41,970 bases of DNA from Actinomycetota bacterium (GCA_019347675.1 JAHWKW010000024.1:1-41970); one strand, 5' to 3'; positions 17,272 through 27,058 are shown, counted from the stretch's first letter. Program-made: numbers and translations. The notes: generated by a model from the letters alone, not told the origin.

Positions 17272-20200
17272 CCTGCGCCTTGATGATCTCGAACAGCTCT
17301 TCAGTGTTGTACTCGGCGTGCTCTTCGCGGCCCATGATGTCGGCGATGGCGCGGTGGACTTCCCGTTCCTTGATGCGGTGTCCGCGCCAGCCGTGATGCT
17401 TGGTGGTGCGGACGGCGTCGTCGATGGCGACGGCAAGCTGCTCGTTGCTGTCGAGGTTGTCGTAGAGGGCGCGTCGGGCAGGGCTGTCGATCGATGCCGG
17501 GTAGGACTCGCCGCCGGGCCGGACGACCTGGCCGGCGATCGTCTCCAGCTCCTTGAGGAACTCCCGGTAGCTCAGCGCACGGCGTCGGCGCTGATCGATG
17601 ACGTTGTCGAGCAAGACCGACATCCGATCGTAGTACTTGGGGTTGACGGGCCGCTCATCGATGATTACCCGTCGGACGTTGTTGACGATCGTCTCCGCAG
17701 ACAGGTCATCGTCGTGGCGGATGCCCTGCGGCAGGGAAGCGATCGCGCCGGCTGTGCCTCGTTCGACGATCAGCTGCACGAGGCCCTGCTCGTCGAAGTC
17801 GGAGAGGACTTCTGAGTCTTCGGCTTCGATGTAGCTGTCGAGCAGGTGCCGCATGTCCGGCTCGTAGACCTTCAGGTCTACGTAGTCGCCGCTGGCGAGC
17901 TTGACCTCACGGCGCACGTTCTCATAGTGCTTGACCTCCTCGGCGATCTCAGCCGTTTCTTGCTGGCTGTAGCCGGCCTCGTCCATCTCGTTGGCGAGAT
18001 CGGCGTAGGCGCGGATGAACGAGCCGACGTGCTTGTAGAGCTTGAGACGCTTGGGCTCGTTGTCCTTCAGCTGCTGCTGGTCGCCGCTGTCGGTCGCACA
18101 GAAGTAGTGCAGGTAGTCGCTAGTGGACGGCCGCTGGCCGACGGGCTCGCACAGTGCCTTCACAGTTTCGCGCGTATCGTTCAGCCTTTCGCGAGCCTGG
18201 TCGAGCCGGTTCTTGACCAAGCCGGCGACGTCTTCGCGGTCGTAGTCCTCGAAGGCCGCCGAGGTGTAGTCGTGGACGGCTGACTCGAGTGACTTGAACA
18301 GGTCCTGGTAGTCGATGATGCAGCCATACTCCTTGTCCTCGCCGTCGAGGCGGTTGACGCGGCAGATGGCCTGGAACAGCCCGTGGTCAGCCATGGGCTT
18401 GTCGATGTAGAGGTAGGTGGCGGGCGGTGCGTCGAAGCCGGTGAGCAACTTGTCGACGACGATCAGCAGTTTCATCTGGCCGGGCTGTTCGATGAACTTC
18501 TGCTTGACGTCGTCCTCGAAGTCCTCGACGCGGCCGGCGGCTTCCTCCTCGCTAATGTCGAAATAGTCGGCGACCATCTTGCGGTAGGTCGCGTACTTCT
18601 CCAGCGCTTCGGTCTCGCCTTCGCCAGTCTCTTCGCCCTTGATCGTGTCGGCGGTCGGCCGGTAGCTGGTCACAATCGCGCACTTCTTCTTCAGCGATGT
18701 GCGGCTGAACGCCTCGTAGAACTTGCAGGCCTCGTAGATGGATGAGCAGACGAGCAGGGCGTTGCCGCGATCGTTCATCAGCCGGTCGCGGGTAGCCATG
18801 TCGAACATGATGTCGGCCACGATCTTGTCGAGACGCGACTGGGCGGTCAGCACCTTCTGCAGCGTTCCCCACCGCCGCTTCAAATCGGCTTTGGCGAGGT
18901 CGGACAGGCCATTGGTCTTCGCGTCGAACCACTTGTCGATCTTGCCGGGTGAGGTTATGCGCTGATCGATGTCGCGTGCTTCGTAGCGGAGGTCGAGGAT
19001 GACGCCGTCCTCGACTGCTTCGTCGAACTTATAGGTGTGGATGTAGGAGCCGAACACCTCGATGCTGCGGGCCTTGTCGTCCTTCAGTAGTGGGGTGCCC
19101 GTGAAGCCTATGAACGTCGCGTCGGGCAGCAGTTGGCGCATGGCGGCGTGCAGCTTGCCGGACTGGGTGCGATGGCACTCGTCGACGAACACGAACAGGT
19201 TGCCGTGGGCCTTGAACCCAGAGGCGACTGCACGTTCGACGGCCTTGGCGTAGTCGTCCTCGTCGCCGGTGCCGGCACCGAACTTATGCACGAGGGTGCA
19301 CAGAAGCCAGTCGGCGCCTTCGCGCAGCTGTTCGATCAGGTCGGCGCCGCTGCTGGTGCGGTAGATCTGTTCGTCGACGCCGTAGAACACCTTCTCGATC
19401 TGCTCGTCGAGCTCTTCGCGGTCGGTGACGATCAGCACGCGGGCGTCTTCGATGTTCTCCCGGATCCACTTGGCGAGCCACACCATGCTCAGGCTCTTCC
19501 CGGAGCCCTGGGTGTGCCACAAGATCCCGCCTTCGCGGTCCTTGACGCGCTGCTGGCCGGCCTTGACGCCGAAGTACTGGTTGTGCCGTGCGATCTTCTT
19601 GGTGCCGGCGTCGAACACGATGAAGTCGTGGATCAACTCAAGCAGCCTCTGCTTGCTGCACAGCTGGCACAGGGCGGCGTCCAGTGGGCTAGCGAGTTCG
19701 GACGGCTCCTTCCACTCGAGCCAGTACTTCTGCGGTGTCTGGATTACCGAGTAGCGCAGACCTTCGGTGTCGTTGCCGGCCATGACAAGCTGCACGGTGG
19801 AGAAGAACGGCTGGATGAACTCGGGCTTTTGGTTGTCGAGCATCTGCCGGATGCCCTCGGTGACCGAGACCGTCGAACGCTTCAGCTCGAGGACGGCGAC
19901 GGCGATGCCGTTGATAGAGAGGACGATGTCGGGGCGCTTGTCGTGCTTGCCAGCGACGGTGACCTCTTCGGCGATGGCGAAGTCGTTGTTCTCGGGGTTG
20001 TGCCAGTCGACGTAGTTGATGTGCTGTGACTGCTGGCCGGCTTCGAGCTGGACGTCGTGCCCGTAGCGCAGCAGGAAGTAGACCTTGCGGTTGGCGTCAT
20101 ACAGGCGGCCGCCGCCGACGGCCGTGGCGCGACGGAGCTCGTGGAGAGCGCGGTTGATCAGTCCGTCTTCGTAGCCCTGCCGGCGGAGCCAGTCGGTGAG

Positions 20201-20332
20201 CCGCGGTTCGATGATGTTGCTGTTGTCGGCGGCGTCCTTGAGGTTGCCGCGGTACGTGTAGTCGAGGTCGTCGCCGAACAGTTCGACGACTCGCTTCTGT
20301 ACGCGGCGTTCGAATTGGCCGACGTCGCTCAT
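17261..20332 (-). CDS. hsdR: Type I restriction enzyme, R subunit
   Basis: 1,023 residues, normal length for HsdR, the ATP-driven translocase and endonuclease of type I systems. The N-terminal nuclease of the PD-(D/E)xK type is visible (RPDIVLSI with Asp135 and LELKR with Glu149 and Lys151). The SF2 motor follows: Walker A LWHTQGSGKS (271-280), FVDECHRTQSGKLH (DECH at 384-387) and FIGFTGTPLL. The C-terminus holds helical spacer and HsdS/M-binding parts. It starts with ATG overlapping the HsdS stop by four bases, so M, S and R are made from one message. Confidence 0.96.
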   Translation of the reverse strand: MSDVGQFERRVQKRVVELFGDDLDYTYRGNLKDAADNSNIIEPRLTDWLRRQGYEDGLINRALHELRRATAVGGGRLYDANRKVYFLLRYGHDVQLEAGQQSQHINYVDWHNPENNDFAIAEEVTVAGKHDKRPDIVLSINGIAVAVLELKRSTVSVTEGIRQMLDNQKPEFIQPFFSTVQLVMAGNDTEGLRYSVIQTPQKYWLEWKEPSELASPLDAALCQLCSKQRLLELIHDFIVFDAGTKKIARHNQYFGVKAGQQRVKDREGGILWHTQGSGKSLSMVWLAKWIRENIEDARVLIVTDREELDEQIEKVFYGVDEQIYRTSSGADLIEQLREGADWLLCTLVHKFGAGTGDEDDYAKAVERAVASGFKAHGNLFVFVDECHRTQSGKLHAAMRQLLPDATFIGFTGTPLLKDDKARSIEVFGSYIHTYKFDEAVEDGVILDLRYEARDIDQRITSPGKIDKWFDAKTNGLSDLAKADLKRRWGTLQKVLTAQSRLDKIVADIMFDMATRDRLMNDRGNALLVCSSIYEACKFYEAFSRTSLKKKCAIVTSYRPTADTIKGEETGEGETEALEKYATYRKMVADYFDISEEEAAGRVEDFEDDVKQKFIEQPGQMKLLIVVDKLLTGFDAPPATYLYIDKPMADHGLFQAICRVNRLDGEDKEYGCIIDYQDLFKSLESAVHDYTSAAFEDYDREDVAGLVKNRLDQARERLNDTRETVKALCEPVGQRPSTSDYLHYFCATDSGDQQQLKDNEPKRLKLYKHVGSFIRAYADLANEMDEAGYSQQETAEIAEEVKHYENVRREVKLASGDYVDLKVYEPDMRHLLDSYIEAEDSEVLSDFDEQGLVQLIVERGTAGAIASLPQGIRHDDDLSAETIVNNVRRVIIDERPVNPKYYDRMSVLLDNVIDQRRRRALSYREFLKELETIAGQVVRPGGESYPASIDSPARRALYDNLDSNEQLAVAIDDAVRTTKHHGWRGHRIKEREVHRAIADIMGREEHAEYNTEELFEIIKAQDEY

Positions 20333-21588
20333 GCCGCTGCCTCCTCGGCCGGTAGGCGAGTGCGGCCGGTGAGGAGCTCCTGCATCATCCCGCGCTTGAC
20401 GTCACGCGTCTTGGCGAGTCGTCGCTCTAGGGCGTTGATCTCGCTATCCATGTCGGTGAGGACCTCGGCAACTGAGTCCTGTTCTTCTCGTGTGGGGAGG
20501 TTGACTTCCAGGCTGCCTAGAGCACGTGCGTTGATGTGGACGACAGCATCGCCTTGACCGAGCCGTGCCTTCTCAGCGGCAACAGCGGGAGTGTTCAGTA
20601 GATGGCTGAGGAACACCGGGTTGTGGTCGCCGCTGGAGGGGCGTAGTACCACCAGGTCCCCGCCAGCGACTGCAGGACCTGAGCCGACATAGGCGAGGCA
20701 GGTGCCGATCTCGTCTGCAGTTTCGCCGGAGGACGTGAAGAGCAGGTCGCCACGCTGGATCGGTAGCGCGGTGTCCGCAACGTCTTGCGGCACGTAGTTG
20801 TTCAGTGAAGCGGTGTAGCTCCTGTACTTGGTGTAGAGCTCGCCGTAGCGTACGCACGGAACTCCTGCGGATGCCACGTCGTCCTTGCGGATGCCACGTC
20901 CCTTCATCCACTGACCAAGCTGATCAAGCCGATATCTGGTCCACTCCGAACGAGGCCGGGTGAGGTTAGACTGTCCAGCGAACAGTCGGCGTAACGCAGC
21001 CGCCTTCACCATCAGATGCTTGTCGATGAGCCGTTCGAGGGATTCGTTCAGTTCGTCGACATCCCGTAGCGCCCCTGCGATTCGCCGCTGCTCGGAAAGC
21101 TGCGGCAGCGGGACTGGAAGCGACGCGTACTCGCGGCTGTTGATGCCCGGCTGTCCGCTTCTCAGTGACATCCCTTCTACCCAGTCCCAGTAGGGCTTCG
21201 ACCTCAAGTACTGGGACAAGAACTCGGGGTCGAGTTTGCGGTCGTCCACCCGCACCTGGATGAGGAAGCCGGCGTACACCAGACGCCCGTCCTGGGGACG
21301 ATGCAGGTATGACTTGCCGACGCTGGCACCCGTTCGCGCCAGCAGAATGTCCCCGTACTCCAGGTAGTAGTCGGAAGCCGAAGGATCGCTAACCGAAACC
21401 TTCGGGGCGGGAACGAACCTGCCTGCGTCATCGATGTCAGTGATTCGGATGTAGGTGGGAAGGTCATGCCGGTAGGGCACCGCGGGTGCGTTGATGCCAT
21501 AGGAGGGTGTCGATACGAGACACTCACCTAGCTCGACGATCGGCCAAGGGCAGCGCTCCAACGTGCTCGAGACTGCGGCGCCGGTCAT
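20329..21588 (-). CDS. hsdS: Type I restriction enzyme, specificity subunit
   Basis: 419 residues with the expected two target-recognition domains. The first runs from about 14 to 165 (YIRITDIDDAGRF, GDILLARTGASVGKS, LPVPLPQLSEQRRIAG), then a conserved helix (DVDELNESLERLIDKHLM); the second from about 215 to 375 (CVRYGELYTKY, GDLLFTSSGETADEIG, LPTREEQDSVAEVL) and a final helix. Each domain reads one half of a split target. It overlaps both neighbours by four bases. Recognition sequence cannot be read from the protein. Confidence 0.95.
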   Translation of the reverse strand: MTGAAVSSTLERCPWPIVELGECLVSTPSYGINAPAVPYRHDLPTYIRITDIDDAGRFVPAPKVSVSDPSASDYYLEYGDILLARTGASVGKSYLHRPQDGRLVYAGFLIQVRVDDRKLDPEFLSQYLRSKPYWDWVEGMSLRSGQPGINSREYASLPVPLPQLSEQRRIAGALRDVDELNESLERLIDKHLMVKAAALRRLFAGQSNLTRPRSEWTRYRLDQLGQWMKGRGIRKDDVASAGVPCVRYGELYTKYRSYTASLNNYVPQDVADTALPIQRGDLLFTSSGETADEIGTCLAYVGSGPAVAGGDLVVLRPSSGDHNPVFLSHLLNTPAVAAEKARLGQGDAVVHINARALGSLEVNLPTREEQDSVAEVLTDMDSEINALERRLAKTRDVKRGMMQELLTGRTRLPAEEAAA

Positions 21589-24128
21589 GACGGTGTCTCC
21601 ACATCCAGCATAGCCAAATGCTTGCTCACACGGGCGGAGATCGACTCCGTCTCGTCGACAAGACTTGGGAGTGTTTCGCTGTAGCGGTCGACCAGCTGTG
21701 CGATACGTCGGCTGATCCGTGAGGCCACAAACCCGATCTCGTCACCGATGGTGGAGCGGAGTGTTCCTATCCACTTGCTCTCTACCATCATCGCGCGGAT
21801 TTCTTCGTCGCTCACGTCGTCGTAGGTAGAGGCGACCTCGTTGAGCAGCATTGCTTCGGCTTCGCGGAGGGTGGCCTTCTCAGACGTCAGTGCGTCGTTC
21901 AGAGCGAGCCACCGGTGGAGGACGTCCAGTTCGGCGAAGTAGCCCTCCCCGTCGTGTACTCCGACGTCCCACGGGCGCGTACCGAACTTGCTCTTCGCGA
22001 TGCCCTTCGCCTGCTGGTACTCCGAGCTGTCCTCTGGGAACGCCTCGAGGATCAGGTCCTTGAGTTCGGCGACTCGGTCCTGCGCGTTGCCCTTCGTCAC
22101 GCCGCTCGAACCCTCAAGGCCGTCGAGAGCCTCCCCTTCGACGGCGTGTTCCTCTTCGAACGCCGCGAGCTCCGCCTCGCTCGCCGCTACCGCTGCTGCC
22201 AGCTCATCGAGGCGCTCTTGGCGGTCGGGGAAGTAGCGACGGATGAGCAGATCAGGCGGCAGGAGGTCAGCCACGTACTTGATCTTCTTCCGGCCCTGCT
22301 TGAGGGAGAAGTCCTCGGTCTCGTTGTCGCGCGCCTCCCTAAGCACCCCGCCCACCTGCCAGCCCTCGGCAGCGATGAGGTAGACGTCGTCCTGCATCTC
22401 GGTGTCCCAGAAGTCCATGAACCGCTGGTAGATGTCGTAGCGACTGATCAGCGGGACGTCGGCGAAGCGGTCGAGTAGGTCATCGGCCAGTTGAATCCGC
22501 AGTTCCTTCGGCGACGTCTCCTCATCGATGGACATCAGCATCTGTCGGTGCGCTTCGTCCCACTCTTCGAACGTCTGATGGACGTTCGTGGCGAACGCCT
22601 GGAACTGAGCGTGCGACTCAACCGTCTGGCGAACCTTGTCGGCATCTACGGCCGGCTGCAGATAGCCGTCGCGACCAGCGGGCTCGAACAGCACGGAACG
22701 CAGGTCAGGCATGACCTGCCAGTATCGGTCGAGGTCGTCGACGTCCCGCCGGGGGATGCCGCCTTGCAGGTGGGCGGTGAGGTCTTGGATGTCCTCGGGT
22801 TCGCTGGAGTCGATGTAGCGGGAGATGTTCAGGTTGTAGTCGTTCACCTCGCTGGCGATCTCCTCCAACGGGACCAGCCGCGAGTAGCCGTCGATCTCTC
22901 GCTGAGTACGGAAGACGTCGACGATCTTATGGATGTCCTGTTCACGGAGCCGGTTCTTGTTGCCGTCCTTGATGTAGCCGCGGCTGGCGTCGATGAGGAA
23001 GACGCCTTCGCGCGTGCCCGCCTCCTTCTTGTCGACGACAAGGATGCAGGCGGGGATGCCGGTGCCGTAGAAGAGGTTGGCCGGCAGACCGATAACGCCC
23101 TTTATCAGGCCGCGCTGAAGCAGGTTGCGGCGGATGACCGCCTCGGCGTTCCCACGGAACAGGACGCCATGCGGGAGGACGACCGCGCCGGTGCCTGTGC
23201 TCTTCAACGACTTGACGATGTGCAGCAGGAAGGCGTAGTCGCCGTTACGGGTGGGAGGGACGCCGTACTCGAACCGGTCGTAGTCGTCGTTCTTGGGGTC
23301 GATGCCGTTCGACCAGGACTTTGTTGAGAACGGAGGATTCGCGACGACGAAGCTGAAGGTCTTCAGTCGGCCGTTCTCGGTGAACTCCGGGGAGGCGATG
23401 GTGTTGCCGTGGCCGATCTCGGCGGTGGGCTGGCCGTGGAGGATCATGTTCATGCGTGCCAGCGCCCAGGTGGCGTGGTCCATCTCCTGGCCGTAGATAG
23501 TGATGCTGCCGCCGGCTTCGTCCCCGGCCTTCACCAGCAGAGAGCCGGACCCGGCTGTGGGGTCGTACACGGTGTCGTCCCGGGTGGTGTGCGGTCCGAT
23601 GCCGATGACCTGGGCGATGATCCGGGAGACCTCGGCGGGGGTGTAGAACTGTCCTTTGCTCTTGCCGGCCTCGGTGGCGAAGTGCCGCATGAGGTACTCG
23701 TAGGCGTCGCCGAGGAGGTCGTCGCCGGCAGCGAGGTTGTCGCTGAAGTCGAGCCGTCGGTGGAAGATGTTGACCAGCGCAGACAGTCGGTCGACCTTGT
23801 CCTTGCCGCTGCCGAGCTTGGCGGAGTCGTTGAAGTCGGCTAGGTCGATGACGCCTTGCAGGTCGTTGGCTTCGGCGAGACAACCGATCGCCTTGTTGAT
23901 CCTGTCGCCGATCTCCTTGTCGCCGACCAGACTGTGGATGTAGTCGAAGGAGCCCTTCTCCGGGACGACGATGAGGCTGTGGGGGTCGGCGGCGTGCTTG
24001 TCGGAGACGTACTTCACGAACAGCAGCGTCAGGACGTAGTCCTTGTACTGGGAGGCGTCCATGCCGCCGCGGAGCTCGTCGCAGCTGTCCCAGATCGACC
24101 GGTACAGCTCGGACTTCTTGATCGCCAT
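21585..24128 (-). CDS. hsdM: Type I restriction enzyme, N6-adenine methylase subunit
   Basis: 847 residues. The N-terminal HsdM helical domain (YVLTLLFVKYVSDK) is followed by the methylase core with SAM motif DPTAGSGSLL (189-198) and catalytic NPPF (264-267). The GQFYTPAEV signature at 159-167 is typical of HsdM. Beyond about residue 480 there is a long extension: a helical part with DEAHRQM and a late coiled coil, making it several hundred residues longer than the classic 500-residue form. Extended HsdM proteins exist in actinobacteria. It is the first gene of the operon; its promoter should lie in 24,129-24,349. Confidence 0.95.
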   Translation of the reverse strand: MAIKKSELYRSIWDSCDELRGGMDASQYKDYVLTLLFVKYVSDKHAADPHSLIVVPEKGSFDYIHSLVGDKEIGDRINKAIGCLAEANDLQGVIDLADFNDSAKLGSGKDKVDRLSALVNIFHRRLDFSDNLAAGDDLLGDAYEYLMRHFATEAGKSKGQFYTPAEVSRIIAQVIGIGPHTTRDDTVYDPTAGSGSLLVKAGDEAGGSITIYGQEMDHATWALARMNMILHGQPTAEIGHGNTIASPEFTENGRLKTFSFVVANPPFSTKSWSNGIDPKNDDYDRFEYGVPPTRNGDYAFLLHIVKSLKSTGTGAVVLPHGVLFRGNAEAVIRRNLLQRGLIKGVIGLPANLFYGTGIPACILVVDKKEAGTREGVFLIDASRGYIKDGNKNRLREQDIHKIVDVFRTQREIDGYSRLVPLEEIASEVNDYNLNISRYIDSSEPEDIQDLTAHLQGGIPRRDVDDLDRYWQVMPDLRSVLFEPAGRDGYLQPAVDADKVRQTVESHAQFQAFATNVHQTFEEWDEAHRQMLMSIDEETSPKELRIQLADDLLDRFADVPLISRYDIYQRFMDFWDTEMQDDVYLIAAEGWQVGGVLREARDNETEDFSLKQGRKKIKYVADLLPPDLLIRRYFPDRQERLDELAAAVAASEAELAAFEEEHAVEGEALDGLEGSSGVTKGNAQDRVAELKDLILEAFPEDSSEYQQAKGIAKSKFGTRPWDVGVHDGEGYFAELDVLHRWLALNDALTSEKATLREAEAMLLNEVASTYDDVSDEEIRAMMVESKWIGTLRSTIGDEIGFVASRISRRIAQLVDRYSETLPSLVDETESISARVSKHLAMLDVETPS

Positions 24129-24349
24129 CTATCAAACCCCCGATACGTCAACTGAGGGATCGCGCTCCGACTGGTCCGAGCTACGCGATGCAGCCCTCAC
24201 ACCCGATCCGGCGTACGGTCTCGAGTGCGTTCGCCGCTCGGACGAGAACCAGACGCCAGGGCTGGTCTCAACCGTAGGCGGTAGCTCCAGGACACGGCTC
24301 TGAGAGCCAGGCGTGCCTGCAGGTGGGCCGCGCAGCGACGTGAAGATCA

Positions 24350-24982
24350 TCACCGGGCCTGCCTCCGTCCAGCTGCCGTCGTCCGTGTCGGCAGACGCCT
24401 CGGCTCGGAGCGCAAGCCGGGAACGTCGATCACGGCGAGGTCGATCTCGAGCTTTCGCAGTTCGCTGACCGCATCCGCGAGCCGCTCCAGGTCGAGGTGG
24501 ATGCGGTCAAGCTCCGAGACGGCGTCATGCGCCCGATCCTGGTGGCTCAGGGCCGGCACCGGAACCTGCAGCTGTGCGAGATCCCGCGAGGCGATGCGCC
24601 GTATCCCCGAACCGCTGGCTCGCACCTCGACCTGATCCCGGAAGTACGACGAGCGAACCCAGAGTCCAAGCCAGTCGGATGTGACTGGACCTCCGGCTAG
24701 CGCACGCAGGACCACGCAGTCGCTACCGACTATCGCGCCACGAAGTTCCTCATCGACCACCCGTGCAGCTGCAGGCCTGAAAGAGACCGCGACAACGATG
24801 TCCCCCGGCTTGAGGTCGTACGCCCACCGCGCCTCGGACTCGGGCAGGTACTCGGCCGGCGCATCGTCGTCCGCCAGGGCCTTGGCGTTCAGGAACCTCG
24901 TCCCGGTATCCCCCAGATGGTCGTAGTTGATCCGAACGCCGCGTGTGATCTCCGCAACGGACTGGAGGGGGAGGCGTCTCAT
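24350..24982 (-). CDS. Half-size HsdS-like specificity protein
   Basis: 210 residues with a single target-recognition domain: SVAEITRGVRINYD, then RFLNAKAL, KPGDIVVAVSFRPAAARVV, ASGSGIRRIASRDLAQLQVP, and a coiled helix (AVSELDRIHLDLERLADAV) that would normally bind the methylase or a second copy. HsdS halves can dimerise to make a symmetric specificity unit. The ATG overlaps the stop of the HTH-methylase by four bases, so the two form a pair. It differs from the full HsdS at 20,329. The C-terminal 40 residues are basic. Confidence 0.82.
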   Translation of the reverse strand: MRRLPLQSVAEITRGVRINYDHLGDTGTRFLNAKALADDDAPAEYLPESEARWAYDLKPGDIVVAVSFRPAAARVVDEELRGAIVGSDCVVLRALAGGPVTSDWLGLWVRSSYFRDQVEVRASGSGIRRIASRDLAQLQVPVPALSHQDRAHDAVSELDRIHLDLERLADAVSELRKLEIDLAVIDVPGLRSEPRRLPTRTTAAGRRQAR

Positions 24983-26550
24983 GTTGAACCTCCCACAACC
25001 TCCTGGAGCATGTCGAGCGCGCGACGAACCTTCGGCAAGTCCTCATCGATGCCGGCCCTCAGTTCGGCGGCACGAGCCCGAAGGTCATCAACGTCGAAGC
25101 TCTGGATCGGGTCTCTACACCGGCTCGGGGTGATGACCGAGTCCTCCAGATCTACTCGCGACAACCGGAAGGCTCGACCCGAGTGCTCCTTGGGGATCGG
25201 GTCCCCGGATCGAGCGAGGTGCACCAAGTCAACGATCATGTCGATCTCACGCTCCCCAAGCTCCGTTTCGTGGCGCCCGGCCGTGCCCAGGTCCGACGCA
25301 TCAACGAGAAGGATCTCCTCTTGGCTCGCTTGTCTCCGTTCGGGAGAACGCAGAAGCCAGATGGTCAACGGGATCGACGTGTTCCGTCGTAGGCGCTCCG
25401 GAAGTTGGATGACACCTTCGATGCAACCATCGTCGAACATCCCGGCCCGGATCTCGCCTTCGCGGCCTCCTGACCAGGTCGACCGCGGCGGCTGGAGAAC
25501 GACCGCTCGGCCTCCAGGGCGGAGCGCATGCAGCGCAGTCTGCAGCCACGCGAAGTCCGCAGAGCTCGGAGGGGGCGCGCCATATGTCCAACGGTCGTCA
25601 AGATAGAGCTCGGCGTCACCCCACTTCCCCACTCCGTATGGCGGATCGAGGAGGACCGTGTCGGCGGACGGCAGGTCTTCGAGCGGTATCCTTAGACTGT
25701 TGTCCACGCGTAGATCCCCATCGACGTCGTAGATGAAAAACCAGGCTCGAGCGTGCCGGATGACGTCCTGGTTGATGTCCACTCCGACAAGAGTCGTCGG
25801 CGGCTCACCCCTCTCCGCGGCGACCGCCGCCATGAGAAGCAACCCGCCGTTGCCTGCGGCAAGGTCCGCGACGGTCTCGCCCAGCGGCTCGGCCAGCCGG
25901 ACCATCAGAAGGGCGAGGTCGTCAGGTGTCGAGTAATCCTGCGCGAAGCGATCTGCACGGTTCATGCGGTCGGTGAACTCATGGAAGAGCTCAACGTCAG
26001 CGGCCTCCTCAGACAACGCTGCGCGCAGCGCGACCAAGAGCTGTCGGACGGCGTGCCCTGGTGCCTCCGTGACCGAGAACCCGTCCACAAGGAGGCCCTG
26101 GAGTGGCGGGTTGCTCTCCTCCAATCGACGTCCGATGGCAACGAGTCGATTCAGCAGCTGCTCGTCGGCAACATCTTGAACTGACTCCCATCGGTCCTCG
26201 TCGGCGATGTTGAGTCGACCCTTCGCCGCGCGCTCACACGCTACGAGGTACACGAGCGCTGACAGCATGAAGTGCCGGAGTTCCTCAGGCGTCCAGCTCC
26301 TGCGGACCACGTCGGCGATCCGCCACAGCACGGCACTCGGTGGGACAGGGCCACTGATCTTGCCGTTCTCGACGAGCCACCGCTCGACCTCGGCGAGTGA
26401 GAAGAGTGCGCCTCCCGCGCTCTGAAGTCTCGGGGGCGGGAAGTCTTCGTGGCGCTTCCGCCAGTTCGACACGGCGGAAGAGCCGACACCAGCAATCTCC
26501 GCGACGTCACTCAGGCTGACGTAGACAGCATCTACGGCATCGCGCGCCAT
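24979..26550 (-). CDS. N6-adenine DNA methylase with N-terminal HTH
   Basis: 523 residues. Residues 10-65 are a helix-turn-helix (VSLSDVAEIAGVGSSAVSNW plus FSLAEVERWLV), about 70-200 a helical linker with EFTDRMNRADRFAQDYSTPD just before the core, then the methylase: motif I is DLAAGNGG (229-236), altered from the usual DPACGSGG, and motif IV is DPPYG (302-306) with LLDPP intact. The altered motif I keeps the glycines and may still bind SAM, but activity is not certain. It is coupled to the NYN gene upstream and the half-HsdS downstream. No R subunit is attached to this pair, so it may methylate for self-marking or act as a sensor. Confidence 0.87.
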   Translation of the reverse strand: MARDAVDAVYVSLSDVAEIAGVGSSAVSNWRKRHEDFPPPRLQSAGGALFSLAEVERWLVENGKISGPVPPSAVLWRIADVVRRSWTPEELRHFMLSALVYLVACERAAKGRLNIADEDRWESVQDVADEQLLNRLVAIGRRLEESNPPLQGLLVDGFSVTEAPGHAVRQLLVALRAALSEEAADVELFHEFTDRMNRADRFAQDYSTPDDLALLMVRLAEPLGETVADLAAGNGGLLLMAAVAAERGEPPTTLVGVDINQDVIRHARAWFFIYDVDGDLRVDNSLRIPLEDLPSADTVLLDPPYGVGKWGDAELYLDDRWTYGAPPPSSADFAWLQTALHALRPGGRAVVLQPPRSTWSGGREGEIRAGMFDDGCIEGVIQLPERLRRNTSIPLTIWLLRSPERRQASQEEILLVDASDLGTAGRHETELGEREIDMIVDLVHLARSGDPIPKEHSGRAFRLSRVDLEDSVITPSRCRDPIQSFDVDDLRARAAELRAGIDEDLPKVRRALDMLQEVVGGST

Positions 26551-27032
26551 CAGGCCACCCTCCCTTCCGCTGCGGGGGCACCCGGGTCGCCATCCAGATG
26601 GAACGGCACGACGCGGTGCGCCGCCATCCTCAACCTCCGCAAGAGACTCTCGGGGGGAGCCCCAACCGCGATCGTCACACAGCGACGCTGGAGGGAGTCA
26701 ACGACGTCGACGAGCAAGCCGTCCCCGGAGGCAACCACAACCTGATCGAAGCGGGACTCCACGCGTTCGCGAAGTGCCACATCGACGAGGGGCAGGTCCG
26801 CACCGGAACTCCCACGCCGGACTATGAGCCGTGCAGACCGCCAGCTCAGGCCCACCGACACACCGATCGCGGGGTTGCACGCGACCACGATGACGTCGTC
26901 TTCGCGTAGGACCCCAAGTTCTCGGTACGCACCCATGCAGCGGGCGACATTGCGACGGGTGGGCGAGTCGGAGCCGAGGAGGTTCTCCACGTCGACCAGG
27001 TGAAGACTTCTGGGAGCAGTTGAAGTATCCAT
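26550..27032 (-). CDS. NYN/PIN-like nuclease-domain protein
   Basis: 160 residues from the ATG at 27030-27032; a longer frame adds 20 residues through the control region. The NYN pattern is present: HLVDVENLLG (Asp14, Asn17), GADLPLVDVALRERV (Asp79), and VVVASGDGLLVDVVDSL (Asp104, Asp109), with beta strands between. NYN domains are PIN-fold metal-dependent ribonucleases. Its end overlaps the methylase start by one base (TGATG). Placed first in the leftward arm of the divergent cluster, it is a candidate effector that cuts RNA when the system is triggered; that role is inference. Confidence 0.8.
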   Translation of the reverse strand: MDTSTAPRSLHLVDVENLLGSDSPTRRNVARCMGAYRELGVLREDDVIVVACNPAIGVSVGLSWRSARLIVRRGSSGADLPLVDVALRERVESRFDQVVVASGDGLLVDVVDSLQRRCVTIAVGAPPESLLRRLRMAAHRVVPFHLDGDPGAPAAEGRVA

Positions 27033-27058
27033 GTCGTGAACAGTACCATGGCAGAGCC

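Noticed and set aside
23245-24135. Reverse-strand 296-codon frame over the start of hsdM
   Set aside because: Same-strand frame shadow, very Arg/Gln-rich; HsdM motifs lie in the other frame.
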